A stretch of 64,000 nucleotides of DNA from Pseudodesulfovibrio nedwellii (GCF_027923765.1 NZ_AP026709.1:1111501-1175500); one strand, 5' to 3'. Shown: positions 8,651 to 16,783, numbered from the stretch's first letter. Notes: generated by a model from the letters alone, not told the origin. Translations and numbers: made by a program.

Positions 8651-9045
8651 TTCAGCGCGGCGACGAAGTAGTTGAAATCTTCATAGAAGAAACAGCCGAA
8701 CGGCTCGACTCCATCGAGTCGGGCCTTTTGCATTTGGAAGAATGTGGTATCAACTGCGATCAGGAGACGGTCAACTCTATTTTTCGCGACGCTCACTCGG
8801 TCAAAGCAGGATCCAACCTGCTCGAACTCAAAAGTATTGAGGAGTTGTCACATAAAATTGAGAATATACTGGAGATGATCCGCAAAAAAGAACTCACTCC
8901 AAACGAATTGATCATCACAGCGTGTCTCGAATCCGTCGACAAACTCAGAGAACTGGTCGACAACATTGATAACAGCGACACCATTTCCATTCGACTCCAC
9001 AAACGCATGCTTGAAGTCGCGATAGAAAGAGCACTCAGTTCATAA
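8647..9045 (+). CDS. Stand-alone histidine phosphotransfer (Hpt) protein
   Basis: A 132-residue, predicted all-helical protein matching the Hpt (CheA P1) domain. The phosphorylatable histidine is His50 in IFRDAHSVKAGS, followed by the second helix pair ELSHKIENILEMIRKKEL. No kinase or CheY-binding domain follows, so it can only relay phosphate. It starts with TTG inside the cheV stop (TTGA overlap), preceded by GAAGGTGG, which implies translational coupling with CheV. An Hpt protein paired with CheV could exchange phosphate with the CheV receiver; that is inference. The gene ends inside a large palindrome that terminates transcription. Confidence 0.88.
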   Translation: MIQRGDEVVEIFIEETAERLDSIESGLLHLEECGINCDQETVNSIFRDAHSVKAGSNLLELKSIEELSHKIENILEMIRKKELTPNELIITACLESVDKLRELVDNIDNSDTISIRLHKRMLEVAIERALSS

Positions 9046-9108
9046 ACGCATACACAAAAAAAAGGCCGCACTTCAATGAAGTGCGGCCTTTTTTTTGTGT
9101 ATGCGTTT
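9044..9108. terminator. Perfect 65-nt palindrome acting as bidirectional terminator
   Basis: The sequence 9044-9108 is a perfect inverted repeat with 32 paired positions about a single central base (9076). The GC-rich heart (GGCCGCACTTC and its complement) is flanked by A8 and T8, so it forms a strong terminator in both directions. It continues outward through a matched 12-nt arm (AAACGCATACAC and complement) that takes in the end of the Hpt stop codon on one side and the last base of the opposite gene's stop on the other. Confidence 0.92.
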
Positions 9109-9617
9109 TAATTTTTAATCACTTCCAAAAAATCTTGGGCTTCGCTCATCTGAGAAAATGATGTATTCTTGAACACTTCACTTTCAATAGCGGTCGTAAA
9201 TTCTTCGTAATTCATTTCTCTAAAATTAATCATCACACCCTTAATCTTGAAATACATCTCCAGAAAAGCCAAAAGAGGCTCATCGACCAGGTGCCTGACC
9301 AGCTCCTGTCCATTGGACAGAGAAGTAAACGGCTTATTCATGCCACCAAGATAAAACATATCCAGACCGCTCTCACCATCGGTAATCACACCGAGCAGAT
9401 TGAACGTATGCAATTTATCCACAAATTCTTCGGTCAAATTGGGAAATTCCATAATATCTTTTTTAGGAAACATCCCGGCAAAGACCATCTGTCCGTCTTC
9501 GTCGGCCATAGTATGACGAAAGACATGCTCATCACGATTCTTACGAGCAGCCTTAACCGTTTCATACACATCGCAGGCAAAGGCGAGCTTCAATTCCTTT
9601 AAGACTTTCTCGTCCAT
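9108..9617 (-). CDS. Conserved protein of unknown function (169 aa)
   Basis: No family recognised. The protein is acidic and soluble, with no signal peptide or membrane segment; it begins MDEKVLKELKLAFACDVYE and ends EAQDFLEVIKN. A central stretch (FAGMFPKKDIMEFPNLTEEFVDKLH) and an aromatic segment (LDMFYLGGMNKPF) suggest a compact alpha/beta fold. The ATG at 9615-9617 follows GGAG by 5 nt. It starts 13 nt downstream of the ubiD stop codon, so it is probably co-transcribed with ubiD and may be an accessory to it, but that is only context. It shares the palindromic terminator at 9044-9108 with the convergent cheV-Hpt operon. Confidence 0.75.
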   Translation of the reverse strand: MDEKVLKELKLAFACDVYETVKAARKNRDEHVFRHTMADEDGQMVFAGMFPKKDIMEFPNLTEEFVDKLHTFNLLGVITDGESGLDMFYLGGMNKPFTSLSNGQELVRHLVDEPLLAFLEMYFKIKGVMINFREMNYEEFTTAIESEVFKNTSFSQMSEAQDFLEVIKN

Positions 9618-9630
9618 TCTATCTCCACTG

Positions 9631-11475
9631 CTAGATGATTCCATAAAGAGGGCCGCCCTTCGCGCCGAGAGCATCGACACGTTTCTCCACTTCAGGATCT
9701 GGGTCAAGAGGCGGTGCGTGATACGTCTTGAGACGGGCGTCAACAACAATTGCCTTGTCCGCGCCCCAGTGTTTAGCGTGAGTAAATCCACCCACTCCAT
9801 AAATATCCGTAGCCGGATCTGAACGGGTAAAAGCTACCCACAAAAAATTATCCCAATCCCTTGCGGTAAAACCGGCATCATCGGCCACCACGATCATAGG
9901 GAACTTTTCGATCCCTCGCACCGTGTTCAACATATCGCCAATGCGGTCTAATGCAGGGTCTTGCTGATCCCGTTTCCGACGATGCTTAGGTCCTTTAATA
10001 ACCAGAATTCCCGGAGCAAAGACCTGCGGGTCTCGGAAGCCTCGCGGTAAATCAATTCCCGAAGGTAGCTCCGTTCCAAGTTCTCGCTTCACACTTCCGG
10101 CAGCGGCAAATATCAACTTGGACCCTTGATTCAAGCTAATGCCGGAATAATCAAGGGTATCAATGGTCGTCCGTGTAATGAAATGCAAGTCACGCGTAAG
10201 GTCTACCCGTTCCAGCATATGACGGAAAAACCCTGGGATATCATGACAAGAACTGCCACTCGCCATATCTTCACGAGCTGCAATCAGAACGTACTTCGAC
10301 AGTGATGTCTGAGTATTTCCGAGCAAACCCAGAGCATTGGTCAACAACTCCTGTGGCTGCCGCTCTTCGGCATAGGGGACATACCGTTCACTTCCTACTG
10401 CCAAAAGCAAGGGGTGAACACCTGCTGCATCAACAGCATGGACTTCATGTACACCGGCAAAAACAGACGGCACAAGATCGGCTGTCAGCTCATGAATAAA
10501 CTGACCGAACATGGTATCTTCCTGCGGCGGACGACCCACTGTTGTAAACGGCCAAATCGCATCATCACGATGATAAACCTTGTCCACCTTAAGCACCGGG
10601 AAATCGTGCGCCAGACTGTAATATCCAAGGTGATCACCAAACGGTCCCTCGGGCTTCTGCACCCCCTCGACAATGGTACCACAAATACAAAAGTCAGCTT
10701 GAGCCGGGACTGGCAAACCGCCATCCCGCTTAACCATGGATATACGGTGCCCTGCCATGGCACCGGCAAAAAATATTTCAGCGAGCCCTTCAGGTAATGG
10801 CATAACTGCCGCCAGCGTCATGGCAGGCGGCCCGCCCACAAAGACGTTTACTTTGAGAGGCTCCCCCTTATGCAAAGCTTGAGCATGATGATGCCCGATA
10901 CCCCGATGAATCTGATAGTGCAGACCTATTTCCTCATCAGGCACATAGTCGTTACCCGACAACTGGACCCGGTACATCCCCATGTTGGACCCGGCAAACC
11001 CCGGATTGTCAGGCTCTTCTGTATACACCTGCGGCAAAGTCACATAACCGCCGCCATCCATGGGCCAGGACACAAGCTGCGGCAATGAGGAAACGGAGGT
11101 TTCATTCTCCATGATCGGCCCTGAAGAAACTCGCTTCGGCATGGTATTATACCCGGTCAAGGGCGCACCAATATATTTCCACGGACGCTTAAGCAATTCC
11201 ATGGGATTCATCTTGAGTTTCATTAACCGCTCTACCATATCAATGGTATCACGGAATATAAAATGCATCCGATCTCTGGTGCCGAAGATATTGGCGGCCA
11301 TAGGGAAACGGCAACCCTTCACATGATTAAAGAGCAGGGCCGGTCCGCCAGCCTGAAAAACCCGACGCTGAATCGCGCCGATCTCAACATTGGCATCAAC
11401 AGACGCATCAATGCGAACCAGTTCTCCCCTGGCTTCAAGTGCGTCAAGGCACTCACGAGTATTCTTGTATCCCAT
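9631..11475 (-). CDS. ubiD: UbiD family decarboxylase
   Basis: A 614-residue enzyme of the prenylated-FMN-dependent decarboxylase family. It opens MGYKNTRECLDALEARGELVRID, as UbiD proteins do, and the centre contains PEGPFGDHLGYYSLAHDFP, which includes the conserved Glu-Pro-Phe-Gly-Asp segment around the active site. At about 614 residues it resembles the longer UbiD type seen in anaerobes. It needs the cofactor made by UbiX, encoded 2 kb away on the other strand. In an organism with no visible ubiquinone genes it may serve menaquinone synthesis by the futalosine route or aromatic acid decarboxylation; the substrate is not decidable here. It leads a two-gene operon with the 169-residue unknown protein. 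Confidence 0.93.
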   Translation of the reverse strand: MGYKNTRECLDALEARGELVRIDASVDANVEIGAIQRRVFQAGGPALLFNHVKGCRFPMAANIFGTRDRMHFIFRDTIDMVERLMKLKMNPMELLKRPWKYIGAPLTGYNTMPKRVSSGPIMENETSVSSLPQLVSWPMDGGGYVTLPQVYTEEPDNPGFAGSNMGMYRVQLSGNDYVPDEEIGLHYQIHRGIGHHHAQALHKGEPLKVNVFVGGPPAMTLAAVMPLPEGLAEIFFAGAMAGHRISMVKRDGGLPVPAQADFCICGTIVEGVQKPEGPFGDHLGYYSLAHDFPVLKVDKVYHRDDAIWPFTTVGRPPQEDTMFGQFIHELTADLVPSVFAGVHEVHAVDAAGVHPLLLAVGSERYVPYAEERQPQELLTNALGLLGNTQTSLSKYVLIAAREDMASGSSCHDIPGFFRHMLERVDLTRDLHFITRTTIDTLDYSGISLNQGSKLIFAAAGSVKRELGTELPSGIDLPRGFRDPQVFAPGILVIKGPKHRRKRDQQDPALDRIGDMLNTVRGIEKFPMIVVADDAGFTARDWDNFLWVAFTRSDPATDIYGVGGFTHAKHWGADKAIVVDARLKTYHAPPLDPDPEVEKRVDALGAKGGPLYGII

Positions 11476-11588
11476 TGCGGTTCCCGTTCTGTTTACTTTT
11501 GGCGAGTTAATCTAGACGGAAATAGCAGAAAAGTTAAGCGGATATTCGAGACTTTTCGGGAACCAGTGATTCAGAGAAAACAAAACGC

Positions 11589-11864
11589 CTACTGCAAATT
11601 CGTCGACTGCCAGACACATTCAAATTGCAATGCATGAAAATGTTTGAATGTCGCCTTTAAATCCATTTCAAGCGGTTTCATCTTGCAAGAGGCAAGATTA
11701 CGACAAGTGTTACAAAACTCCTTGGGATAATTACACACCAGACAATACGGTCTGAAATCATCACAACTCAAGGAATTCCAGGGACGTTTGTGCCCAAGTA
11801 CACATTTTTTGTGGAAAAACACACACTCACGGCATTTGTTTGACATAATTACCATTTTACTCAT
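11589..11864 (-). CDS. Small cysteine-rich protein (91 aa), putative metal or Fe-S binding
   Basis: Not recognised as a named family. It has ten cysteines: Cys11, 14 and 21 in a CRECVFFHKKC motif, Cys34, the pairs Cys41/44 and Cys51/54 (CLVCNYPKEFCNTC), Cys60 and one near the C-terminus. The spacing looks like two zinc-ribbon-like knuckles. It has no signal peptide, so it is probably cytoplasmic. A strong GGAGGTGG lies 5-10 nt before the ATG at 11862-11864, which supports a real gene despite its size. It lies 114 nt beyond the ubiD start on the same strand, so it could be the first gene of the ubiD transcript. The tail (Phe-His-Phe-Lys-His-Phe-like, His-rich) could add ligands. Confidence 0.75.
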   Translation of the reverse strand: MSKMVIMSNKCRECVFFHKKCVLGHKRPWNSLSCDDFRPYCLVCNYPKEFCNTCRNLASCKMKPLEMDLKATFKHFHALQFECVWQSTNLQ

Positions 11865-12093
11865 TAAGCCACCTCCAAACCGGGCATATTCTCAGTATTG
11901 CATGCAACCACAACAAACATGCTTTTGGAATTATAATCTGAATATTCTTCTAAAAATGATAAAAAGAAACGAGCAACAAAAAAGAATTCCTCAAAATCAC
12001 GGACACATAGCATAAATCATCAAGCAACACCTTGCCATCATCTCTGTTGATTATACAATTTTATCATTTAAAAACAGTATTATGGAGTCAAAA

Positions 12094-12516
12094 ATGCCCC
12101 TCATGCAATGGGATGAAACAATGTCCGTCGATGTAAACGAATTGGATACACAGCATCAGGAACTCATCGCCCTGATGAATGAATCATATGAAGCAATACA
12201 GCGGCACGATGAACCTGCCCTGTATCTTCTGATAGGCAAAATGCGCACATATGCCGCCATGCACTTTGAAACCGAAGAAAAGTACATGCGAGAAAACAAT
12301 TTTCCTGATTTAGAAAATCATCAAAAATTACACAAAAAATTTAATGAAGATGTGAATGAGTTCCAACGCAACCTCTTCAACAAAACAAACTTTTCTCAAA
12401 TATTTGTCTTCCTGAGTCGATGGTTAACCAATCACATCATGGAACAAGACAAAAAATATTTGGCCTATATTAAAAATGATCCTGTCTCCACTGAAGAGTC
12501 AGGATCACTTTCATAA
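12094..12516 (+). CDS. Bacteriohemerythrin
   Basis: A 140-residue four-helix-bundle diiron O2-binding protein, used in anaerobes for oxygen sensing, storage or delivery. The ligand set can be read in order: His in LDTQHQELI, His and Glu in MHFETEEKYM, two His in ENHQKLHKKF, and His and Asp in NHIMEQDKKYL. The family opening PLMQWDETMSVDV is present. I used the ATG at 12094 because GGAG lies 6 nt before it; an ATG 12 nt upstream overlaps that ribosome site. Stand-alone and single-domain, followed by a bidirectional terminator. Confidence 0.94.
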   Translation: MPLMQWDETMSVDVNELDTQHQELIALMNESYEAIQRHDEPALYLLIGKMRTYAAMHFETEEKYMRENNFPDLENHQKLHKKFNEDVNEFQRNLFNKTNFSQIFVFLSRWLTNHIMEQDKKYLAYIKNDPVSTEESGSLS

Positions 12517-12534
12517 AAAATCATTAAGTCAAAC

Positions 12535-12569
12535 AAAAAAAAGACCCGCCATAAGGTAGGTCTTTTTTT
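12535..12569. terminator. Bidirectional terminator between bacteriohemerythrin and the secreted protein
   Basis: A run of eight A, GACC...GGTC stem (12543-12546 with 12559-12562) extended by the flanking A/T arms, and a run of seven T. It lies between two convergent genes and can serve both. Confidence 0.75.
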
Positions 12570-12573
12570 ATCG

Positions 12574-13065
12574 TTATTGCCATCCACGTTTTTCTCGAAA
12601 CGCATCTGCAAACTTTTTGATGATGGCTTCAACATCCTCCTGCAATTCCTTCTTAAAATCGAAAGTATTCGGAGCGATGCCCATCATAGCCGTTTCCCAG
12701 TACACCTGACGAGGCGGAACACCGAATTCAAAATTCAAATGATAGGCGTTCACACCACCAACGGTCCTGATGTTCATAATCTTAAGGATAATATATCCGA
12801 CATTCTCAATCTCATACCCTGCGGCAGGGTAATTATCCACCCAAGCCTCATCATTCAGTCGCATATCACCCATAAAAGCCTGAAAATACTTACGGGCGTA
12901 CGCCTGAACTTCATCAGCTTTCACCATATCATCGGCATCGACATAAACCCGTATACTGTCGACAATCTTTATTTTCTTATATTTATCTACATCGTCGGAA
13001 GCCTGAGCAACTGTGGTCCCCAGCACCATAGCCAACACAATCACCATACTTAAAAAACGCTTCAT
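12574..13065 (-). CDS. Secreted protein of unknown function (163 aa)
   Basis: Family not recognised. A clear Sec signal peptide (MKRFLSMVIVLAMVLGTTVAQA, cut after AQA) sends it to the periplasm; there is no lipobox cysteine. The mature part is mixed alpha/beta (KIKIVDSIRVYVDADDMVKA, then a VGYIILKIMNIRTVGGVNAYH strand pair) and ends basic (FADAFREKRGWQ). I chose the ATG at 13063-13065 because GAGG precedes it by 6 nt; an ATG two codons upstream is nearly as good. It stands alone between a terminator and the tRNA-Arg gene, so neighbours give no clue to function. Confidence 0.75.
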   Translation of the reverse strand: MKRFLSMVIVLAMVLGTTVAQASDDVDKYKKIKIVDSIRVYVDADDMVKADEVQAYARKYFQAFMGDMRLNDEAWVDNYPAAGYEIENVGYIILKIMNIRTVGGVNAYHLNFEFGVPPRQVYWETAMMGIAPNTFDFKKELQEDVEAIIKKFADAFREKRGWQ

Positions 13066-13154
13066 TTTCATCCTCACACGGTTATTCGTTCATAGAGAAC
13101 ACGTATTCTTACGATGATAACCACAGAGCGACAATTTTGTAAGCAAAAAAGAAA

Positions 13155-13186
13155 AGGACTCATGTGTGATTAAACACATAAGTCCT
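13155..13186 (-). terminator. Intrinsic terminator of the tRNA-Arg gene
   Basis: AGGACT-c-ATGTGT pairs with ACACAT-a-AGTCCT, and on the minus strand a run TTTTCTTTTTT follows. It sits 12 nt beyond the tRNA 3' end. Confidence 0.8.
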
Positions 13187-13197
13187 TAATTCCTTAA

Positions 13198-13274
13198 TGG
13201 TGGGCTATGCAGGATTCGAACCTGCGACTTCTTGCTCCGGAGGCAAGCACTCTATCCAACTGAGCTAATAGCCC
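13198..13274 (-). tRNA. tRNA-Arg (anticodon CCG)
   Basis: A complete 77-nt cloverleaf on the minus strand. The acceptor stem is GGGCTAT/ATAGCCC with discriminator A and an encoded CCA. The D-loop region reads AGCTCAGTTGGATAGAG and the T-arm GCAGGTTCGAATCCTGC. The anticodon arm is CTTGC-CTCCGGA-GCAAG, giving CCG for arginine CGG codons. A promoter (TTGACA at 13310-13315, 17 bp, TAGCTA at 13287-13292) lies upstream and a terminator downstream, so it is a single-gene unit. Confidence 0.95.
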
Positions 13275-13286
13275 ACAAGAAGCAAG

Positions 13287-13315
13287 TAGCTATACTTCGC
13301 TTACTTCTTTGTCAA
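13287..13315 (-). promoter_or_regulatory. Promoter of tRNA-Arg
   Basis: On the minus strand TTGACA, 17-bp spacer, TAGCTA, ending about 13 nt before the mature tRNA 5' end. Confidence 0.65.
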
Positions 13316-13438
13316 GGTTACATTAAATACTGTAAAAAAAGAACACGAAAAACATAGGAAATACCGTAACGGTCTTTTCTCTTGCAAAAAAGTCTAAAAA
13401 AAGTCTATATGGCAAAAAGACAATTCGGCAGGGAGACA

Positions 13439-14005
13439 ATGGACACAAAACGCATCATCCTCGCGGTTAGCGGGGCAAGCGGCACTTTGTATGCCGCTTC
13501 ATTAGTCAAGGCCCTGGGTGGTCGGAATGACGTGGAACTGCACGTCATCATTTCTGACGCGGCCAAAAAAGTCCTTGCCCTTGAAACGGACCTTCCCATT
13601 GATGCCCTGACAAAAGGGGCAACCGCCATTCATGCACAGGATGATATCGCAGCTCCACCAGCAAGTGGTTCATGGCGACATAACGGCATGATCATTTGTC
13701 CCTGTTCCATGGCAACAGTATCTGCTGTGGCCACGGGTTTTGGGCACACGCTTATCCATCGAGCCGCAGACGTCACCCTCAAAGAACGTGGCAGACTCAT
13801 CCTCGTTCCACGGGAAGCTCCCTACTCTATTATTCATCTCGAAAACATGCTCACGGCCACCAGGGCCGGGGCTGTCATTGTACCGGCGAGTCCGGGCTTT
13901 TATCATCGTCCGGCAACCATTGAGGATTTGGCTGATCATCTGGCCGGAAAAATCCTCGACCAATTGGACATCCCCCACACTCTGTTCACACGGTGGGGGG
14001 AATAG
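13439..14005 (+). CDS. ubiX: UbiX family flavin prenyltransferase
   Basis: A 188-residue enzyme that prenylates FMN to make the cofactor of UbiD decarboxylases. The family signature is complete: N-terminal RIILAVSGASGTLYAASL (FMN/phosphate binding), the IICPCSMATVSAVATG segment near residue 85, the LILVPREAPYSIIHLENM stretch near 125, and PASPGFYHRPATIEDL near 150. The ATG at 13439 follows GGGAG; two upstream in-frame ATGs give residues outside the family. It is followed 10 nt later by a UPF0173 hydrolase gene on the same strand. Its partner ubiD lies nearby but on the other strand, so the two are not co-transcribed. Confidence 0.95.
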   Translation: MDTKRIILAVSGASGTLYAASLVKALGGRNDVELHVIISDAAKKVLALETDLPIDALTKGATAIHAQDDIAAPPASGSWRHNGMIICPCSMATVSAVATGFGHTLIHRAADVTLKERGRLILVPREAPYSIIHLENMLTATRAGAVIVPASPGFYHRPATIEDLADHLAGKILDQLDIPHTLFTRWGE

Positions 14006-14015
14006 GAGACGCACA

Positions 14016-14693
14016 ATGGAGATTACATGGTTCGGCCACGCAAATTTCAGAATCAAGGCCGCTGACGCAACCCTGTTCATCGACCCCTTTTTTGTGGGCA
14101 ATCCCAGTGCCACCACGTCATACAAAGAGGTGGAAGAGTGCTCTCTCATTCTGGTCACCCATGACCATAGTGATCATATAGGCCAAACGCTGGAGCTCGC
14201 TATCAAACATGATGCCGAAGTTATTGCTATCTTCGACGTTATTCAGGAACTCATTAAACTCGGCTTGCCGGAACATCTCGGTGTCGGCATGAACATCGGC
14301 GGCACTGTCACCCGACAAGGGCTTGACATAAAGATGGTTCAAGCCATGCATTCCACAGTAAATGGCTCGCCCGCCGGATTCATCATCACCGACCCAAAAG
14401 GATTGTGTGTTTATAATTCCGGCGACACGGGTCTCTTCGGTGACATGGAACTCTTCGGTAAATTTCACGACATCGACATTGCCATGCTACCCATCGGGGG
14501 ACGTTTTACCATGGACGCCAAACAGGCTGCCTATGCTTGCAAACTGCTTGGGTGCAAAAAAGTAATCCCGCAACATTGGGGAACCTGGCCTATTCTGGAC
14601 CAGAACACCCAGACCATGGCGGAACAACTTGCCCTGACCTCACCCGACACGGAACTCCTGACATTGGGAATAGACAAACCGTTTGAGATCTAG
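14016..14693 (+). CDS. UPF0173 family metal-dependent hydrolase (MBL fold)
   Basis: A 225-residue cytoplasmic protein of the beta-lactamase fold family typified by YtkL. The metal motif THDHSDHIG (about residue 49), a second His in MQAMHSTVNG, Asp in YNSGDTGLFGDM and His in IPQHWGTWP complete the dinuclear site. The family's substrate is not established. AGGAG lies 8 nt before the ATG at 14016, 10 nt past ubiX, so the two are co-transcribed. Its stop codon overlaps the stop codon of the convergent uvrC by 3-4 nt. Confidence 0.9.
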   Translation: MEITWFGHANFRIKAADATLFIDPFFVGNPSATTSYKEVEECSLILVTHDHSDHIGQTLELAIKHDAEVIAIFDVIQELIKLGLPEHLGVGMNIGGTVTRQGLDIKMVQAMHSTVNGSPAGFIITDPKGLCVYNSGDTGLFGDMELFGKFHDIDIAMLPIGGRFTMDAKQAAYACKLLGCKKVIPQHWGTWPILDQNTQTMAEQLALTSPDTELLTLGIDKPFEI

Positions 14694-16528
14694 ACCTTTC
14701 TTGAGGCTTTCAGTGACTGTAAAGCCGTATAAATTTTCTCAGCCCGCTTCTGACCAATACCGGGCAATGCAGTGATATCGGCACTATCAGCTTTGAGCAT
14801 ATCATCCAACGATGCAAACTGGTCCCATAAAATCCTGGCTGTTTTAGGACCAATGCCAGGAAGGGACGTCAATTCACTGCTCAAAACAGCCTTCTTCCGC
14901 GATCTGCGTTGACGCCCGATAACAAATCGATGCGCCGCATCCCGCATTTTCTGCAAGAACAGCAACTCCGCACTACCCGGCTTGAGCGGCATGGGATTTT
15001 TACGTCCAGGCCGAAAAATAAAATCCCCCAATTCGCCAGCCCGCCGGGACTCTCCTTTGGCTATCGATACCAACTCCCAACAAACATCATCCACACATTC
15101 ATTCAAAGCCGCTTCCACTGCGGACAACTGGCCACGTCCGCCGTCAATAAGCACCAGATCCGGCCATGGCGGCCCGGATTCAACTCTGCGTTTAGCCCAT
15201 GCCGACAAAGCCGCATAATCATCTCCGGTTCCTTCCAGTTCCGAAAACGCATACAAACGAGATGCCTCCGGGCTCCGCCGTCCTTCTTCGAACACAACTT
15301 GCCCAACCCGCATATTCGTGCCTGACAAATGCGATGCATCCACACACTCAATGCGTACTGGTTCCTCGGGTAATCGCAGCACTTTCTGTAACCGTGCAGC
15401 AATGGTATCTTTTCGCTCACGCGCCTGCGCTCCGACACTCCGGGCCAATCCAACCAAGTGTTTTTCTTTAGTCGTTTGCGGCAAGGCAATACGGACCGAT
15501 CCTACCCCACGGTCGGCCAACACCTCGGACAACGGCGAATCATCAAACTCGTAGGGTGCTATAATCAATGAGGGAATAAATCGTCCCGGCCCATAGAACT
15601 GGGAAATAAAACTCTCGACCACCTCCGGCCCTTCATCCAACGTCAGCCCAGGCCAGAAAAATTGTTTCTCATCAAGTAACCTCCCTTGCCGCACAAACAG
15701 CAAACCAAGTCCAAGGCCCTGTTCATTCTGAACCAACCCGATAACATCTCGATCACGATTGTCATGAATGACGGCAATCTGTCCTTCTACGGTCTTTTTC
15801 ACCGCACGTATCTGATCACGAAACACCACAGCTTTTTCGAACTCCATATCCTTTGAAGCTACTTTCATCTGACGAGTCAGGGAATCCACCAGCTCCATAC
15901 TGCGACCAGAAAGCAACATTTCAATGCGCTGAACCATATCATTATATAAATAACGATCCACTTCCTTGACGCACGGCGCCCAACATTGATGGATGTCATG
16001 ATAGAGACAGGGACGAATCCGATTTTTGAACGCCGTATCCGTACATTTACGCAAAGGGAAAACCTTGCCAAGCAACTTCCACACGGTTCTGGCAGCAGTA
16101 GATGAAGTGAATGGTCCAAAATAAACGGAGCCGTCACGAACAACTTTACGAGTAATAGACAACCGTGGGAACGCAGACTGCTTGTCCAGCTTAAACAAAG
16201 CGTACTGCTTGTCGTCCTTGAGCACTATATTATAGCGGGGTCGGTGCTTCTTGATCAGCCCGGACTCCAAAAGCAGAGCTTCCTTCTCCGTGCTCGTCAG
16301 CAAAATGTCCACCTTCCGAATATGACTGACAAGGGCAATGGTCTTCGGTGTATGATTCGCACTCGCTCGAAAATACGAGGACAACCGCTTGCGCAGACTC
16401 TTGGCCTTGCCAACATACAAGATACGCCCTCGGTCATTCTTCATCAAATAGACCCCGGGTGTATCTGGATAATCAGCGGACAAAAATTTGAACTTTGTAT
16501 CCATGGCAGTGTTGCTTTTTTTCGACAC
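14690..16528 (-). CDS. uvrC: Excinuclease ABC subunit C
   Basis: A 612-residue nuclease that makes both incisions in nucleotide excision repair with UvrA and UvrB. Domains in order: GIY-YIG nuclease (about 20-100; DTPGVYLMKNDRGRILYVGK), a Cys-containing linker (CLYHDIHQCWAPC), UVR motif (about 215-245; ASKDMEFEKAVVFRDQI), the RNase-H-like endonuclease (about 390-530; IECVDASHLSGT and LVLIDGGRGQL), and tandem helix-hairpin-helix motifs (LPGIGPKTARIL, LPGIGQKRAEKIY). The GTG at 16526-16528 follows GGAGAG closely and gives the expected length; an ATG eight codons in has no ribosome site. It converges on and overlaps the hydrolase gene by 4 nt. Confidence 0.96.
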   Translation of the reverse strand: MSKKSNTAMDTKFKFLSADYPDTPGVYLMKNDRGRILYVGKAKSLRKRLSSYFRASANHTPKTIALVSHIRKVDILLTSTEKEALLLESGLIKKHRPRYNIVLKDDKQYALFKLDKQSAFPRLSITRKVVRDGSVYFGPFTSSTAARTVWKLLGKVFPLRKCTDTAFKNRIRPCLYHDIHQCWAPCVKEVDRYLYNDMVQRIEMLLSGRSMELVDSLTRQMKVASKDMEFEKAVVFRDQIRAVKKTVEGQIAVIHDNRDRDVIGLVQNEQGLGLGLLFVRQGRLLDEKQFFWPGLTLDEGPEVVESFISQFYGPGRFIPSLIIAPYEFDDSPLSEVLADRGVGSVRIALPQTTKEKHLVGLARSVGAQARERKDTIAARLQKVLRLPEEPVRIECVDASHLSGTNMRVGQVVFEEGRRSPEASRLYAFSELEGTGDDYAALSAWAKRRVESGPPWPDLVLIDGGRGQLSAVEAALNECVDDVCWELVSIAKGESRRAGELGDFIFRPGRKNPMPLKPGSAELLFLQKMRDAAHRFVIGRQRRSRKKAVLSSELTSLPGIGPKTARILWDQFASLDDMLKADSADITALPGIGQKRAEKIYTALQSLKASRKV

Positions 16529-16783
16529 ATTCTCTCCAGATTCAAAGCATACTGTATTTTTCAGGACAAATCATCTTTTCATATTGAACATTTAAATACT
16601 TGAAATATAACTATTTATAACGAAAATACACAGACAAGAGTTCAATTTTTTGAACGGTAAAAAATTTTATACTTTTTACATTTATTTCACCGAAACCCCT
16701 TGCAAAAGCCTAAGCCATACGGTAAACAAAAAAACAGTTTAGGCGTTTACTTGGTTTGAATTGCAAAAAAAGGAAGATTTATT
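16529..16783. promoter_or_regulatory. Divergent uvrC/porin control region with GTTCAA-TTTT-TTGAAC palindrome
   Basis: An A/T-rich 255-bp intergenic region. A perfect 16-nt palindrome, GTTCAA-TTTT-TTGAAC, lies at 16640-16655 and looks like an operator. A candidate porin promoter follows: TTGCAA (16700-16705), 17 bp, TAAACA (16723-16728), giving a leader of about 50 nt with AAAGGAAG before the ATG. No tRNA or ORF is seen here. Confidence 0.5.
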
